In this document: positions 41,100-51,652 of the stretch, piece after piece
Layout: each line of letters starts with the position of its first letter
Position numbering within the stretch: the stretch's first letter is position 1
DNA from: Mesorhizobium loti
Lineage (GTDB): Bacteria; Pseudomonadota; Alphaproteobacteria; Rhizobiales; Rhizobiaceae
Reading direction: 5' to 3'
DNA length: 64,000 bases
Assembly (NCBI GenBank): GCA_002356515.1
Contig: AP017605.1
Span: 3,729,001-3,793,000 of the forward strand
Notes under the pieces: generated by a model
The model's input: the letters and a program-made list of their open reading frames with translations, nothing else
Told to the model about the DNA's origin: nothing
Database searches by the model: none
Program-made: the position numbers and the translations under genes

Positions 41100-42236
41100 T
41101 CATCCTCCGCTTATGTCGCCTCCGGCGTGACTCACCACGAGATCGTCGCGGTGGATCATCGCCGAACGCGCTTCGTAACCGAGCACGGTTTCGATCTCGG
41201 CCGTCTTCAGGCCTGCGATCCTTACGGCATCGGCAGCATCATAGGCAACCAGCCCGCGCGCGATCTCGCGGCCCTCGGGCGACAGGATTGCCACCGTGTC
41301 GCCACGCGAGAAATTGCCGCTGACCAGCTTGACGCCGGCCGGCAGCAGCGATTTGCCCGATGTCAGCGCGCCGACAGCGCCGGCATCGACCGTCAGCCGG
41401 CCGGCCGGTTCGAGCTGGCCGGCGATCCAGGTCTTGTAGCCCTTGACCGGATTGGCGCTCGGCCGGAAGAAGGTGGCGCGCTCGCCGCGCTCTATCGCCA
41501 TCAGCGGCGACAGCCGCGTGCCCGAGGTGATGATCATCGCCGTGCCGGCGGCGGTGGCGATCTTGCCGGCATCGAGTTTTGTCCGCATGCCGCCGCGCGA
41601 CAGCTCGGAGGCGGCCGCCCCCGCCATCGCCTCGATATCAGGCGTGATGCGGTCGACCACCGGAATGAATTTTGCTCCTGGATCCTTGGCCGGCGGCGCC
41701 GTGTAGAGCCCGTCAATATCGGACAGCAGCACCAGAAGATCGGCGCCCATCATCGTCGCCACCCGCGCGGCCAGCCGGTCATTGTCGCCATAGCGGATTT
41801 CGGAGGTGGCGACCGTGTCGTTCTCGTTGATGACCGGCACCGCCTTCATCTTGAGCAGCGTCGAGATCGTCGCGCGCGCATTGAGATAGCGGCGTCGCTC
41901 CTCGGTATCGCCAAGCGTCAGCAGGATCTGGCCCGATTTCAGCGCACCCTTGCCGAGCGCATCCGACCAGGCGCCGGCCAGCGCAATCTGTCCGACGGCG
42001 GCAGCCGCCTGGCTCTCCTCGAGCTTCAGCGCCCGCTTGCCGAGGCCAAGAATGGTGCGGCCAAGCGCGATGGCGCCGGAGGAGACGACGAGGATTTCGG
42101 CGCCGCCCTGGGCAAGCACCGCGATGTCGTCGGCGAGCGAGTCCAGCCAGTCGCGCTTCAGGCCGCTCGCGCGGTCGACGAGCAGCGCCGAGCCGATCTT
42201 GACGGTGATGCGCCGGTATTTTTTTAGCGACTGCAT
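41100..42236 (-). CDS. proB: Glutamate 5-kinase
   Basis: 378 aa from ATG 42236; the frame to 42296 overlaps obgE and is not used. The kinase core is [51 protein letters not shown] and [20 protein letters not shown] domain follows from about residue 275. First enzyme of proline synthesis, inhibited by proline. It follows obgE by 4 bases. Confidence 0.96.
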   Translation of the reverse strand: MQSLKKYRRITVKIGSALLVDRASGLKRDWLDSLADDIAVLAQGGAEILVVSSGAIALGRTILGLGKRALKLEESQAAAAVGQIALAGAWSDALGKGALKSGQILLTLGDTEERRRYLNARATISTLLKMKAVPVINENDTVATSEIRYGDNDRLAARVATMMGADLLVLLSDIDGLYTAPPAKDPGAKFIPVVDRITPDIEAMAGAAASELSRGGMRTKLDAGKIATAAGTAMIITSGTRLSPLMAIERGERATFFRPSANPVKGYKTWIAGQLEPAGRLTVDAGAVGALTSGKSLLPAGVKLVSGNFSRGDTVAILSPEGREIARGLVAYDAADAVRIAGLKTAEIETVLGYEARSAMIHRDDLVVSHAGGDISGG

Positions 42237-42240
42237 GGCC

Positions 42241-43329
<1,089 letters not shown>

Positions 43330-43404
43330 CTAAACCAAGGCGCGGTCAAGGGCGAGACCGTTTTGTGACAATGGCCGCTTGGGGTCGGCCGGAGAAATGT
43401 TGCT

Positions 43405-44274
43405 ATGAAGCTTGTAACCTACAACATCCAATATGGCATTGGGCTTGATGGGCAATACGATGTCGCCCGCATTGCCGACGCGGTGCGCGGCGCCGATGTG
43501 ATCGCGCTGCAGGAGGTCACCCGCAACAATCCGAGGAACGGTGGACGCGACATGGTCGCCGAGATCGGCGAAGCGCTGCCCGATTATTTCGCCGTCTATG
43601 GCAGCAATTTCGAGGCCAATATCGGCTCGCGCATCGAGAACGGCCGCGCCATCACCACCACCTTCCAGCTCGGCAACATGATGCTGTCGAAGTCGCCCAT
43701 TCATCTGTCGCGCAACCTGCTTTTGCCGCGCAGCCGCAGCTTCGAGATGATGAACTTCCAGCGCGGCGCGCTGGAAGCACTGATCGAGACGCCGCTTGGC
43801 TTCATCCGCTTCTATTCCATCCATCTCGATCACCGCAGCCCGGTCGAACGCGCCAGCCAGATCCAGTTCCTGCGCCGGCGCCTGTTGAACTATGCGCTCG
43901 AAGGCGGCGCGCTGTCCGGCGTCGCCGAGATCGGCCTGCCGGAATTGCCGCACCCCGAGGCGTTTGTCGCCATGGGCGATTTCAACATGCTGGCCGGCTC
44001 GCCCGAATATGTCGAACTGGCCGGCCGGCCGGACCACCAGTTCGGCATGCCGCTGACCGCCGATTTCGCCGTCGATGCCGCCGTGCGCCTCACCGTCACT
44101 GGCGACGATCTCGTCAGTTGGGTCGACCCCAAGGACCCGGCAAACACCAGCCGCCACAAGCGTATCGACTACGTCTTCACGAGCGCCTCGCTTGCCCGGT
44201 CGTTGCAGCGCCTGTGGGTCGACCACAAGGCAACCGGTTCGGACCATCTGCCGGTGTGGGCCGAACTGGGCTGA
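43405..44274 (+). CDS. Endonuclease/exonuclease/phosphatase family protein
   Basis: 289 aa, no signal peptide. EEP fold: LVTYNIQYGIGL, ALQEVTRNN (metal Glu), FYSIHLDHRSPVERASQI, AMGDFNML, then RIDYVFTS and GSDHLPVWAEL with the catalytic His. Could be a DNA repair nuclease-like or lipid phosphatase-like enzyme; sequence does not tell. It is divergent from obgE. Confidence 0.88.
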   Translation: MKLVTYNIQYGIGLDGQYDVARIADAVRGADVIALQEVTRNNPRNGGRDMVAEIGEALPDYFAVYGSNFEANIGSRIENGRAITTTFQLGNMMLSKSPIHLSRNLLLPRSRSFEMMNFQRGALEALIETPLGFIRFYSIHLDHRSPVERASQIQFLRRRLLNYALEGGALSGVAEIGLPELPHPEAFVAMGDFNMLAGSPEYVELAGRPDHQFGMPLTADFAVDAAVRLTVTGDDLVSWVDPKDPANTSRHKRIDYVFTSASLARSLQRLWVDHKATGSDHLPVWAELG

Positions 44275-44281
44275 CGGCTGT

Positions 44282-44833
44282 TCATCCGGCTGCGTTTTCG
44301 CGTTCGACGATCGCCATCATGATCGTATCGCCGTATTGCCCGTCGATACGGATAGCGTCGCGCTGCACACCCTCCCTGACAAACCCGACCTTGTCGTAAA
44401 GAGCGATGGCGCGGGCATTGTCGGCATGCACGGACAGCTCGACGCGGACAAAGCCGGCCTTGCGTGCCTGCGCCAAGGTCTCATTGATAAGCCGCAGTCC
44501 GAGGCCACGCCCGCGATGGGAGGCAACAATTCCCATTCCGAGGGAGCCGCGATGGGCGTGGATGAGCCGGTCATGGCGTGAGATATCGCACCAACCGACA
44601 ACCCCGCCGCGAACAATGGCGACGAAACCTGGATCGCCTGCCGCGATACGGTCCAATACGAATCGCCGGGTTTGATCCAGCGGTGGCGCCTCGAGGAAGG
44701 ACAGGTACTTCCGCTCACGCGCAACGAGATCAAGCGCGCGATGAAAGCTTTCGATGTGACCAGGCGTTATCGGCGCGATCGCGATCGTTTCAATATCGTT
44801 GCTGTCATCGACCATTGGCTTGACCGGCGCCAT
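44282..44833 (-). CDS. GNAT-family acetyltransferase
   Basis: 183 aa. Acetyl-CoA site: LGMGIVASHRGRGLGLRLINETL, then AFVRVELSVHADNARAIALYDKVGF with the first residue read as G. Close to PhnO/RimI-like acetyltransferases acting on small amines or proteins. Substrate unknown. It follows another GNAT gene by 3 bases. Confidence 0.88.
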   Translation of the reverse strand: MAPVKPMVDDSNDIETIAIAPITPGHIESFHRALDLVARERKYLSFLEAPPLDQTRRFVLDRIAAGDPGFVAIVRGGVVGWCDISRHDRLIHAHRGSLGMGIVASHRGRGLGLRLINETLAQARKAGFVRVELSVHADNARAIALYDKVGFVREGVQRDAIRIDGQYGDTIMMAIVERENAAG

Positions 44834-44836
44834 CCA

Positions 44837-45424
44837 TCAAAAGTGGACCCAGTTGCGCAGGCTGATCCACGTCTTGCGATCCAGCCTGTAGCGCTCGACC
44901 GGCACCTGGCCGGCGACGATCGAGTTCAGCATGCCCTGGCCGGCATACTGGAAGCCGCACTTGTGGATCACCCGGCGCGAGGCCGGATTGATGACCCGCG
45001 TCGAGGCATGCAGCACCTGGACCGACGTCTTCTGGAAGGCGAGGTCGACCAGCGCGTGGGCGGCCTCCGTCGCATAGCCGCGCTTCCAGTAGGGTTCGCC
45101 GATCCAGTAGCCGAGTTCCAGCCCGCGATCGGTGGTGTTGAGCCCCGCGCAGCCGACGAAAGTGTCGGTGCCGGCCAGCGTCAGTGCATAGGCGATACCA
45201 GCGCGGCGCGACCGTGTCATGGCGAGAAAGGCCCGCGCCTCGGCCTCGCCATAGGGGTGCGGCATGCGCGCCAGCATTTCGGCGACATGACGGTTGTCGG
45301 CAAGCTCGACCAGTTGCGCGATGTCGCTCTCGCGCGGCGCCCGCATCACCAGCCGCTCGGTGACCAGCACCGGGCAGTCTATCGCGTAACTTTCGTCTTC
45401 TGAGTCTTCCGCTTCGGCAACCAT
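44837..45424 (-). CDS. GNAT-family acetyltransferase, RimJ/RimL type
   Basis: 195 aa. Starts with an acidic leader, then LVTERLVMRAPRESDIAQLVELAD as in RimJ/RimL; the acetyl-CoA site is GYWIGEPYWKRGYATEAAHALV. May acetylate a ribosomal or other protein N-terminus. It lies downstream of rpmA but separated from it by a strong terminator. Confidence 0.88.
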   Translation of the reverse strand: MVAEAEDSEDESYAIDCPVLVTERLVMRAPRESDIAQLVELADNRHVAEMLARMPHPYGEAEARAFLAMTRSRRAGIAYALTLAGTDTFVGCAGLNTTDRGLELGYWIGEPYWKRGYATEAAHALVDLAFQKTSVQVLHASTRVINPASRRVIHKCGFQYAGQGMLNSIVAGQVPVERYRLDRKTWISLRNWVHF

Positions 45425-45443
45425 TTCAAAGTCCTCCAGGCAA

Positions 45444-45472
45444 GAAAAAAGGGAGATGGAAACCCATCTCCC
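45444..45472 (-). terminator. Rho-independent terminator after rpmA
   Basis: On the minus strand, GGGAGATGG-GTTT-CCATCTCCC is a perfect 9-bp stem followed by TTTTTT. It lies 70 bases after rpmA and 20 bases before the GNAT gene. Confidence 0.92.
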
Positions 45473-45541
45473 CTGATCCTTTTCCTGGCGTTGCCAGACA
45501 CCGGTCCCGAGATGGGCGCCGGTGTTCTAGTGCGGAACCGG

Positions 45542-45811
45542 CTACTCCGCGGCTTTGGTAATCGGGTTGACCGATACGTAGGTTCGGCCGTTGGCTTTTT
45601 TGTTGAACGCCACGGCGCCGGATTCGAGCGCAAAAAGGGTATGGTCCGTGCCCATGCCGACATTGACGCCGGGATGCCAGGTCGTGCCGCGTTGACGAAT
45701 GATGATGTTGCCCGGGATGACGGCTTCGCCGCCGAACTTCTTCACGCCCAGACGCTTGGAATGCGAGTCGCGACCGTTGCGCGACGAGCCGCCAGCTTTC
45801 TTGTGTGCCAT
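45542..45811 (-). CDS. rpmA: Ribosomal protein bL27
   Basis: 89 aa, normal size. [27 protein letters not shown] at the N-terminus, then [25 protein letters not shown]. It is part of the 50S peptidyl transferase region. It follows rplU on the same strand. Confidence 0.98.
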   Translation of the reverse strand: MAHKKAGGSSRNGRDSHSKRLGVKKFGGEAVIPGNIIIRQRGTTWHPGVNVGMGTDHTLFALESGAVAFNKKANGRTYVSVNPITKAAE

Positions 45812-45909
45812 CTAACTAACTCCGTTGCGCCGCAAGGCGCCTAAAAGGCCTTATGAACGCGTTCGCGTTCCGTTTCAAGTCCGATCCGGCGGATGTTTCG
45901 CCGGAAAAA

Positions 45910-46593
45910 TTACTTCTTCGCCAGTTCCTTGGCCTGTTCACGCCAGTCCTTGATCTGGTCGGCGCTGAACGGCATGTGTTCGTCGATCTTGGCGACATCC
46001 TTGTCGGTCAGCTTGGCGAGCTGCGCGAAGGTGATGATGCCCTGCTCGTTAAGATCCTTGGCGGCGACCGGGCCGATGCCCTTGATCACGGTCAGGTCGT
46101 CCGGCTCGCCCTTCGGCGCCTTGAACAGCGGCGCGGCGGCCGTCTCGGCCGTCACTTCTGCCTTGGGGGCAGCTTCCTTCTTGGCCTTGGCTTCCTTCGG
46201 CGCGGCCTCGGCCTTCGCCTCGGCGGCAACCTCAGCCTTGGCTTCCGCCTTCACGGCGGCCTTCTTGGCAGGCTTCGCGCCACCCAGCAGGATCTCGGCG
46301 ATCCGCACGGTGGTCAGAAGCTGGCGATGGCCGATCTTGCGGCGCGAATTCTGGCGGCGGCGCTTCTTGAAAGCGATGACCGTGCGGTTCTTGCCCTGCT
46401 CGACGACTTCGGCGGTAACCAGAGCGCCATCGACGAACGGCGCGCCGAACGTGACATTCTCGCCCTCGCCATGCGCGAGCACGTGGCCGATCTCGACGAT
46501 ATCGCCGACATTGGCTTCGACTTTTTCGATCTTCAGGAGATCGTTGGCGGCAACGCGATACTGCTTACCGCCCGTTTTAATGACTGCGAACAT
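45910..46593 (-). CDS. rplU: Ribosomal protein bL21 with C-terminal helix-hairpin-helix extension
   Basis: 227 aa from the ATG at 46593, against about 103 for ordinary L21. Residues 1-103 are L21 ([18 protein letters not shown], then [17 protein letters not shown]). A 70-residue Ala/Lys/Glu linker follows, then a C-terminal domain, [20 protein letters not shown], of the helix-hairpin-helix type seen in DNA-binding proteins. The open frame back to 46674 is upstream leader. Confidence 0.96.
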   Translation of the reverse strand: MFAVIKTGGKQYRVAANDLLKIEKVEANVGDIVEIGHVLAHGEGENVTFGAPFVDGALVTAEVVEQGKNRTVIAFKKRRRQNSRRKIGHRQLLTTVRIAEILLGGAKPAKKAAVKAEAKAEVAAEAKAEAAPKEAKAKKEAAPKAEVTAETAAAPLFKAPKGEPDDLTVIKGIGPVAAKDLNEQGIITFAQLAKLTDKDVAKIDEHMPFSADQIKDWREQAKELAKK

Positions 46594-46625
46594 TTTTTGC
46601 CTTTCGCTGTTCGGTCGGCCTCGAT

Positions 46626-46644
46626 GAACCGCCTGAGGCGGTTC
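46626..46644 (-). promoter_or_regulatory. rplU: Hairpin in rplU mRNA leader
   Basis: A perfect 8-bp stem, GAACCGCC/GGCGGTTC, with a 3-base loop, 33 bases upstream of the L21 start. Ribosomal protein genes are often controlled by such leader structures, but no known L21 motif is recognised. Confidence 0.45.
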
Positions 46645-46718
46645 GGCCGTCTTTTTGTCAGTCTGCGGGTTCAAAAAACAAGCGGCGCGGAAGAACCCTC
46701 CACGCCGATTGCGCGCTG

Positions 46719-46747
46719 TCCCTAACCGAAGGTTGAGGTGGAGTCAA
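46719..46747 (-). promoter_or_regulatory. rplU: Probable rplU-rpmA promoter
   Basis: On the minus strand TTGACT, a 17-base spacer and TAGGGA. The -35 is close to the rhizobial CTTGAC consensus; the -10 is weak. It would give a leader of about 120 bases with the hairpin inside. Confidence 0.4.
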
Positions 46748-46973
46748 GGCAACAGCCGTTGCCGAGAGGTGGGCAACCACTGATCGCGTCAACATGACTG
46801 CCGGCGTCACCGTCGCTTGGCGGCGAGGCGTGGACGGCCGTGGACCCCGGCATGGACCTGCCATGAATCCGCTGCCTCTCCGGCAAGCCAAATAACTGGT
46901 GGATTTGGCCTTGTAACCTGCCCGATCAGCCGTTATCTAGTGCGCCGCGCCGGCAACGGCCGACCATGACCGC

Positions 46974-47063
46974 GGAGAGGTGGCAGAGTGGTCGAATGCA
47001 CCGCACTCGAAATGCGGCATGGGTGCAAGCCCATCGGGGGTTCGAATCCCTCCCTCTCCGCCA
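46974..47063 (+). tRNA. tRNA-Ser (anticodon CGA)
   Basis: 90 bases with CCA encoded. The acceptor arms GGAGAGG/CCTCTCC pair fully. The anticodon stem CCGCA/TGCGG encloses CTCGAAA, giving anticodon CGA for UCG codons. A long variable arm is present as in all serine tRNAs, and the T arm contains GTTCGAATC. Confidence 0.97.
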
Positions 47064-47285
47064 TTGATTTCCTATATGCCTGATATTTAACGTTTTTTCG
47101 TGCTGACTGGCTTCTTTCGCCGTGCATCAGCGCACATGTCACGTGACAAAAATCCGACTATGGCCGATAAATAATTGGATCTCTCAGGGGACCATCCTGC
47201 GGAGGACCGTTTCGATATGCGCTCCGCGCGCAATCCAACAGTGTCCGGCCGCTCCTTGGATCGGCTGTTCACAACGGGTGACAAG

Positions 47286-47702
47286 ATGATCGGGCGAACT
47301 ATAGCGGCTGCCTTTGCAATTGCGGTTTCCCTTTCGCCTGCGCATGCGCGACTACAGCATCGTCTACCGAGCGGTTATAAATGGGGCCGCTGCCTGCTTA
47401 CTGTTCACGGTCAGACCCGCATATCCGGAAAATGCTACTACCAAATCGAGAAGGGCGGCGATTTCAATATCCAGGGGCCCCGGCAAGTTTTTGCGGGGAT
47501 CGACTATCCTGACACGCACAGTGGGGCTGGTGAAATGTCCCGGGATTACTGGGCGGTTGTCTACAAGGACGGAGATTCCTGGACAGGCTACTCGAACTCG
47601 GAGATTGACGAAACGCACGCCGACGAACTCGATTGGGGTGAGCTTCGCCGCGAAGGCGCATGCTATGTTGGCAAGGACGTCCGGGTTTGCCTCTGGCACT
47701 AG
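47286..47702 (+). CDS. Small secreted hypothetical protein
   Basis: 138 aa from the ATG at 47286 (GGGTGAC upstream); the longer frame from 47175 has no site. Signal peptide MIGRTIAAAFAIAVSLSPAHA. The mature protein has four Cys in pairs (GRCLL, KCYYQ, ACYVG, RVCLW), suggesting disulphides, and a Trp/Tyr-rich centre (YWAVVYKDGDSWTGYS). I recognise no family. Confidence 0.7.
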   Translation: MIGRTIAAAFAIAVSLSPAHARLQHRLPSGYKWGRCLLTVHGQTRISGKCYYQIEKGGDFNIQGPRQVFAGIDYPDTHSGAGEMSRDYWAVVYKDGDSWTGYSNSEIDETHADELDWGELRREGACYVGKDVRVCLWH

Positions 47703-48188
47703 CCATTCGCCTCCTGACTGGCGGATTCATCTCCTGGTACCCCACTGCATGACTCCAGCCGGAATTACCCTGCCGTCCCCGATTGCTCCTTGCCGCCGCG
47801 CCGGCTCCTCGGCGGCACACTGTCCAACGGGCATGATTTGCTGGAGCAGCATCGGGACCGAGGCTTTCAAAGTGACTTTCGCGGACTTCGCCGGTTCACG
47901 AGATCTTGATGACTCGTCTGGCGCTGATCACGCACAGCAATGGCGCAAGGGCGAAGGCGGTAAACAGCCAGCTGGCGGCACCGCGCGATAGCTTACTTCG
48001 ACAAACCAGTAGCTTAGCAAGGTGACCCCGCTATCGCGCCGGGTTTTCCCCGTGCCGCAGAACTTGCACCAGTGCAGCGTCGAGAATGCGCTCAATGTGG
48101 AGCGGAAAACAGCACTTGTGGGGGAATTGGGGCTAGGCTAAGCAATTGGTATCTGAGGGTTCCAAGAACAAAAAATGGGAGAAGTATC
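47703..48188. other. Intergenic region before the amino acid ABC operon
   Basis: 486 bases. A 225-codon frame crosses it (47314-47991), but most of that frame lies opposite in phase to the secreted-protein gene and lacks a ribosome site. The last 65 bases hold a possible promoter (48127-48155). I see nothing else. Confidence 0.5.
48127..48155 (+). promoter_or_regulatory. Possible promoter of the amino acid ABC operon
   Basis: TTGGGG, a 17-base spacer and TATCTG, placed 33 bases before the start codon of the binding-protein gene. Fit to the consensus is partial. Confidence 0.3.
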
Positions 48189-49031
48189 GTGACATCATCA
48201 CGTTGGATTGCGCTTGCAGCACTTGCGTTGACCTGTTCGACCCCGGCGCTGGCCAAGGACTGGAAGACCGTGACGGTTGCCATGGAGGGCTCCTACGCCC
48301 CGTGGAACCAGACCGACGCCAGCGGCAAGATCGTCGGCTTCGAGGTGGACATCCTCAACGACGTCTGCGCCCGCGCGAAGCTCGAATGCAAGATCCAGGC
48401 GCAGGACTGGGACGGCGTTATCCCCGGCCTCACCGCAGGCAAGTTCGACATTGTCATGGACGGCATGTCGATCACCGAAGACCGCATGAAGACCATCGAC
48501 TTCTCGATCCCCTATGCCTCCTCGCCGGTGGCTTTCCTTGCCGACAAGAATGGGCCGCTGGCGCAGCTGTCCAACAGCGGCAAGATGATCGATCTTTCCA
48601 AGGACGACGCCGAGTCCAAGGCGGCGCTCGACACGCTGCGCAAGGAACTGACCGGCAAGAATGTCGGCCTGCAGGTTTCGACCACGGAGGCGACGTTTGC
48701 CGACAAATATCTCAAGGATGTCGCCAACGTCCATGAATACAAGACCACCGACGAGCATGATCTCGACTTGATGGCCGGGCGCCTCGACGTGGCCTTCGCC
48801 GACACCACCTATTTCCTCGGCACGCTGGCCAAGCCCGACGCCAAGGACCTGGAGTTTGTCGGGCCGCAGTTCAAGGGCGGTCCGATCCTTGGACCGGGCA
48901 TCGGTGCAGCCTTCCGCAAGACCGACAAGGACCTGCAGGATATCTACAACAAGGCGCTCAAGGCTGCTCTCGATGACGGCTCGGTGTCGAAATACTCGAT
49001 GCAGTGGTTTAAGATCGACATTACCAAGTAG
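48189..49031 (+). CDS. Amino acid ABC transporter, substrate-binding protein (opine/basic amino acid type)
   Basis: 280 aa from a GTG at 48189 with GGGAGAA upstream; the longer open frame from 48072 has no signal at its start. Signal peptide SRWIALAALALTCSTPALA. Solute-binding family 3 core: DWKTVTVAMEGSYAPWNQ, VGFEVDILNDVCARAKLEC, WDGVIPGLTAGKFDIVMDGMS. It resembles OccT/NocT and HisJ-like proteins, so basic amino acids or opines are likely ligands; which is not determined. Confidence 0.9.
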   Translation: MTSSRWIALAALALTCSTPALAKDWKTVTVAMEGSYAPWNQTDASGKIVGFEVDILNDVCARAKLECKIQAQDWDGVIPGLTAGKFDIVMDGMSITEDRMKTIDFSIPYASSPVAFLADKNGPLAQLSNSGKMIDLSKDDAESKAALDTLRKELTGKNVGLQVSTTEATFADKYLKDVANVHEYKTTDEHDLDLMAGRLDVAFADTTYFLGTLAKPDAKDLEFVGPQFKGGPILGPGIGAAFRKTDKDLQDIYNKALKAALDDGSVSKYSMQWFKIDITK

Positions 49032-49121
49032 TGTCGCAAAGGGAGCAGCCAAGGCTGCTCCCGTTTTGCATTGAGGCGGGCGAGCTGTCGATGCATCATC
49101 TCGACGCCCGGGGAGGCGTAG

Positions 49122-49868
49122 GTGGACTTTCTCAACAGTCTCAAGGATCAGCTGTCGACGGCCTATGAGCTGTTGGCGGCCGGCTGGGGCTTGCAGCTGC
49201 TCTGGGGCATTGGCTGGACGCTCGCCGTCACCGTCGTTTCGATGATGATCGGCGCCATGCTGGGTTCGCTTGTGGCGGCGGCCAAGCTTTCGCATCGCGG
49301 CGGACTGAGGTTCATCGGCGAGAGCTACACGACCGTGTTCCGCGGTGAGCCGGAGCTTTTGGTCATCTACCTCTTCTACTATGGCGGCACGCAGATCCTG
49401 ACGGGCGTGGCGCGGTCCACCGGATCGATCGGTTCGACCGACATCTTGAACATGCCGAGCTTTCTGGGCGGCGTTCTCGCGGTCGGCATCATTTCGGGCG
49501 CCTATCAAGCCGAGGTCTTTCGCGGGTCGTTCCTGGCAATCCATCGCGGCGAGCTGGAAGCGGCGCGCGCCTATGGCATGTCGGCTTGGCTGCGTTTTCG
49601 CCTCGTGATCATGCCTCAGGTGCTGCGCCTGGCGGTGCCGGGGCTGGGCAATGTGTGGCAGCTGACCATCAAGGATTCAGCTTTGATCTCGGTCACCGGC
49701 GTCGCCGAGCTGATGCTGACGGCGAACAAGGCCGCGCGTTCAACACACCATTCGCTGCTTTTCTACACGGTCGCCGGTATCCTCTACCTCGTGATGACCT
49801 CGATCTCGACGCCGATCTTCGACAAGGCCGAGCGTTACACCTCACGCAGCTTTCTGCGTCCGAAATAG
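49122..49868 (+). CDS. Amino acid ABC transporter permease, HisQ/OccQ type
   Basis: 248 aa from a GTG at 49122 with GGGGAGG upstream. Five or so membrane segments. The ATPase-contact loop is GELEAARAYGMSAWLRFRLVIMPQ. First permease of the binding protein-permease-permease-ATPase operon. Confidence 0.92.
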   Translation: MDFLNSLKDQLSTAYELLAAGWGLQLLWGIGWTLAVTVVSMMIGAMLGSLVAAAKLSHRGGLRFIGESYTTVFRGEPELLVIYLFYYGGTQILTGVARSTGSIGSTDILNMPSFLGGVLAVGIISGAYQAEVFRGSFLAIHRGELEAARAYGMSAWLRFRLVIMPQVLRLAVPGLGNVWQLTIKDSALISVTGVAELMLTANKAARSTHHSLLFYTVAGILYLVMTSISTPIFDKAERYTSRSFLRPK

Positions 49869-49877
49869 GAGGTGGCG

Positions 49878-50609
49878 GTGGATTACAACTTCTACCTTTC
49901 GACCATGTGGAGCGTGCTGAAAGCACTGCCGCTGACGCTCGAGATCTGGTTCTTCGGTGTCGCCATCGGTCTGGTTATCGCCGCCGGCCTGACCTGGTTG
50001 CGGGCATCGGGCTACAAATCCGGCGAATATTTCACCCGGGCCTATGTCTTTGTCTTCCGCGGATCGCCGCTGCTGGTGCAGCTCTATCTGATCTATTTCG
50101 GCCTTTCCCAGTTCGATTTTGTTCGCCACAGCCCGATTCTTTGGCCGATCCTGCGGGACCCCATGTATTGCACGATCGTCGCGATGGCGCTCAACACCGC
50201 CGCTTATGAGAGCGAGATTTTCCGCGGCGCGCTCCGGGCCGTGCCGGTCGGGCAGATCGAGGCAGCCAAGGCCTTCGGCATGTCTACGTTCACACGGTTC
50301 CGCATTGTGACGTTGCCCATAGCGCTCCGCCTGGCCTTGCCGGCCTATTCGACCGAGATCATCCTGATGACGAAGGCGACCGCGCTCGCTTCCGTGGTGA
50401 CGATCATGGAGATGATGGGAACGGCACAGAAAATCCAGCACGACACGTTCCGGCCGATCGAGGTGCTGACGTGCGCCGGTGTCATCTATCTGCTGCTCAA
50501 CCTGTCGATCGCCCGGCTGTTTGCCTGGGTTGAATACCTGCTTTCACCGCATCTGCGTCCCCCGCCCGAGCAGAGCCAGCAAATCAAACCCGTCCCGGAG
50601 GTGTTGTGA
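49878..50609 (+). CDS. Amino acid ABC transporter permease, HisM/OccM type
   Basis: 243 aa from the GTG at 49878; an in-frame GTG at 49872 is inside its AGGAGG ribosome site. The contact loop is GQIEAAKAFGMSTFTRFRIVTLP. Partner permease of the previous gene; both form the membrane channel. Confidence 0.92.
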   Translation: MDYNFYLSTMWSVLKALPLTLEIWFFGVAIGLVIAAGLTWLRASGYKSGEYFTRAYVFVFRGSPLLVQLYLIYFGLSQFDFVRHSPILWPILRDPMYCTIVAMALNTAAYESEIFRGALRAVPVGQIEAAKAFGMSTFTRFRIVTLPIALRLALPAYSTEIILMTKATALASVVTIMEMMGTAQKIQHDTFRPIEVLTCAGVIYLLLNLSIARLFAWVEYLLSPHLRPPPEQSQQIKPVPEVL

Positions 50610-51424
50610 TGTCGGCAAATGTCGCCGCTGCCGCGAAAGCAGCACCGTCCCCGGACGACAAGTCAGCCATCAGCGTCAAGGACATGCGCAAGTGCTTTGG
50701 CGATCATGAGGTGCTCAAGGGCATTTCGCTCGAAGCCCATAAGGGCGACGTCATTTCTATCCTCGGCTCTTCGGGCTCGGGCAAGAGCACGATGCTTCGC
50801 TGCATCAACCTCCTGGAGACCCCGGACTCCGGCGAAGTGCGGGTCGACGGCGAGCTCATCAAGATGAAGCAAAGCCGCGACGGTCATCAAGCGCCGGCCG
50901 ATATGCGCCAGGTCGAACGGATTCGGGCCAATCTCGCCATGGTCTTCCAGAGTTTCAATCTCTGGTCGCACATGACCGTGCTCGAGAACCTTGTCGCCGC
51001 GCCGACGCATGTGCTCAAGCGGCCGCGCGCCGAATGCCTGGAGCAGGCCGAGGCATTGCTGAAGCGTGTGGGGATATGGGAGCGTCGCAACTACTATCCC
51101 CCTCACATGTCAGGCGGCCAGCAACAGCGCGCCGCCATAGCGCGCGCCCTGGCGATGAATCCCAAGGTGATGCTGTTCGACGAGCCGACATCCGCGCTCG
51201 ATCCGGAACTGGTCGGCGAGGTGCTGCGCGTCATGCGCTCGCTTGCGGAGGAGGGGCGCACCATGTTGGTGGTAACGCACGAAATGAGTTTTGCCCGCGA
51301 CGTATCGAGCAAGGTGATGTTCCTTCACAAGGGTGAGGTGGATTCGGTGGGTGAGCCAAAGGAGATGTTCGCGCACCCCCCCACCCAGCAATTCGGGCAG
51401 TTTATCGCGAATTTCAACAAGTGA
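50609..51424 (+). CDS. Amino acid ABC transporter, ATP-binding protein (HisP/OccP type)
   Basis: 271 aa from the ATG at 50609, overlapping the permease stop by one base, with GGAGG seven bases upstream. Walker A ILGSSGSGKSTMLRC, signature MSGGQQQRAAIARALAMNP, Walker B MLFDEPTSALDPE, H-loop VVTHEMSFA. Powers the operon's uptake system. Last gene. Confidence 0.94.
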   Translation: MSANVAAAAKAAPSPDDKSAISVKDMRKCFGDHEVLKGISLEAHKGDVISILGSSGSGKSTMLRCINLLETPDSGEVRVDGELIKMKQSRDGHQAPADMRQVERIRANLAMVFQSFNLWSHMTVLENLVAAPTHVLKRPRAECLEQAEALLKRVGIWERRNYYPPHMSGGQQQRAAIARALAMNPKVMLFDEPTSALDPELVGEVLRVMRSLAEEGRTMLVVTHEMSFARDVSSKVMFLHKGEVDSVGEPKEMFAHPPTQQFGQFIANFNK

Positions 51425-51652
51425 CATGAACCGCGAAACGCTTCTTCAGCTCAACTGGCTGGATTGGTGCGCCGCAATGGCGCTATCAAACACGCATCAA
51501 AAGGTCAATTTATCAACCGAAGCAAGCTTTACCGTGATGGCTGATGGAAAGACCGATTGAACCGCCCCAAGGTGCCGGCTTCAACGGGCTGGCGGGAACG
51601 GATTTCTAAGCCTTTGCTGCTATCGGTTTGCTGGCGGACGGAGTTCCCGGCA

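Larger units (their letters stand above)
46594..46973. other. rplU leader and promoter region
   Basis: 380 bases without a gene between rplU and tRNA-Ser. It holds the rplU leader hairpin (46626-46644), a likely promoter (46719-46747) and, at its left end as shown, the start of the tRNA gene's upstream DNA. Nothing coding is convincing in it. Confidence 0.7.

Noticed and set aside
40068..42227. A 719-codon frame opposite proA and proB
   Set aside because: Antisense shadow of two conserved genes; same composition bias and no ribosome site.
47314..47991. A 225-codon frame overlapping the small secreted protein
   Set aside because: The alternative frame has a signal peptide and a ribosome site; this one has neither.
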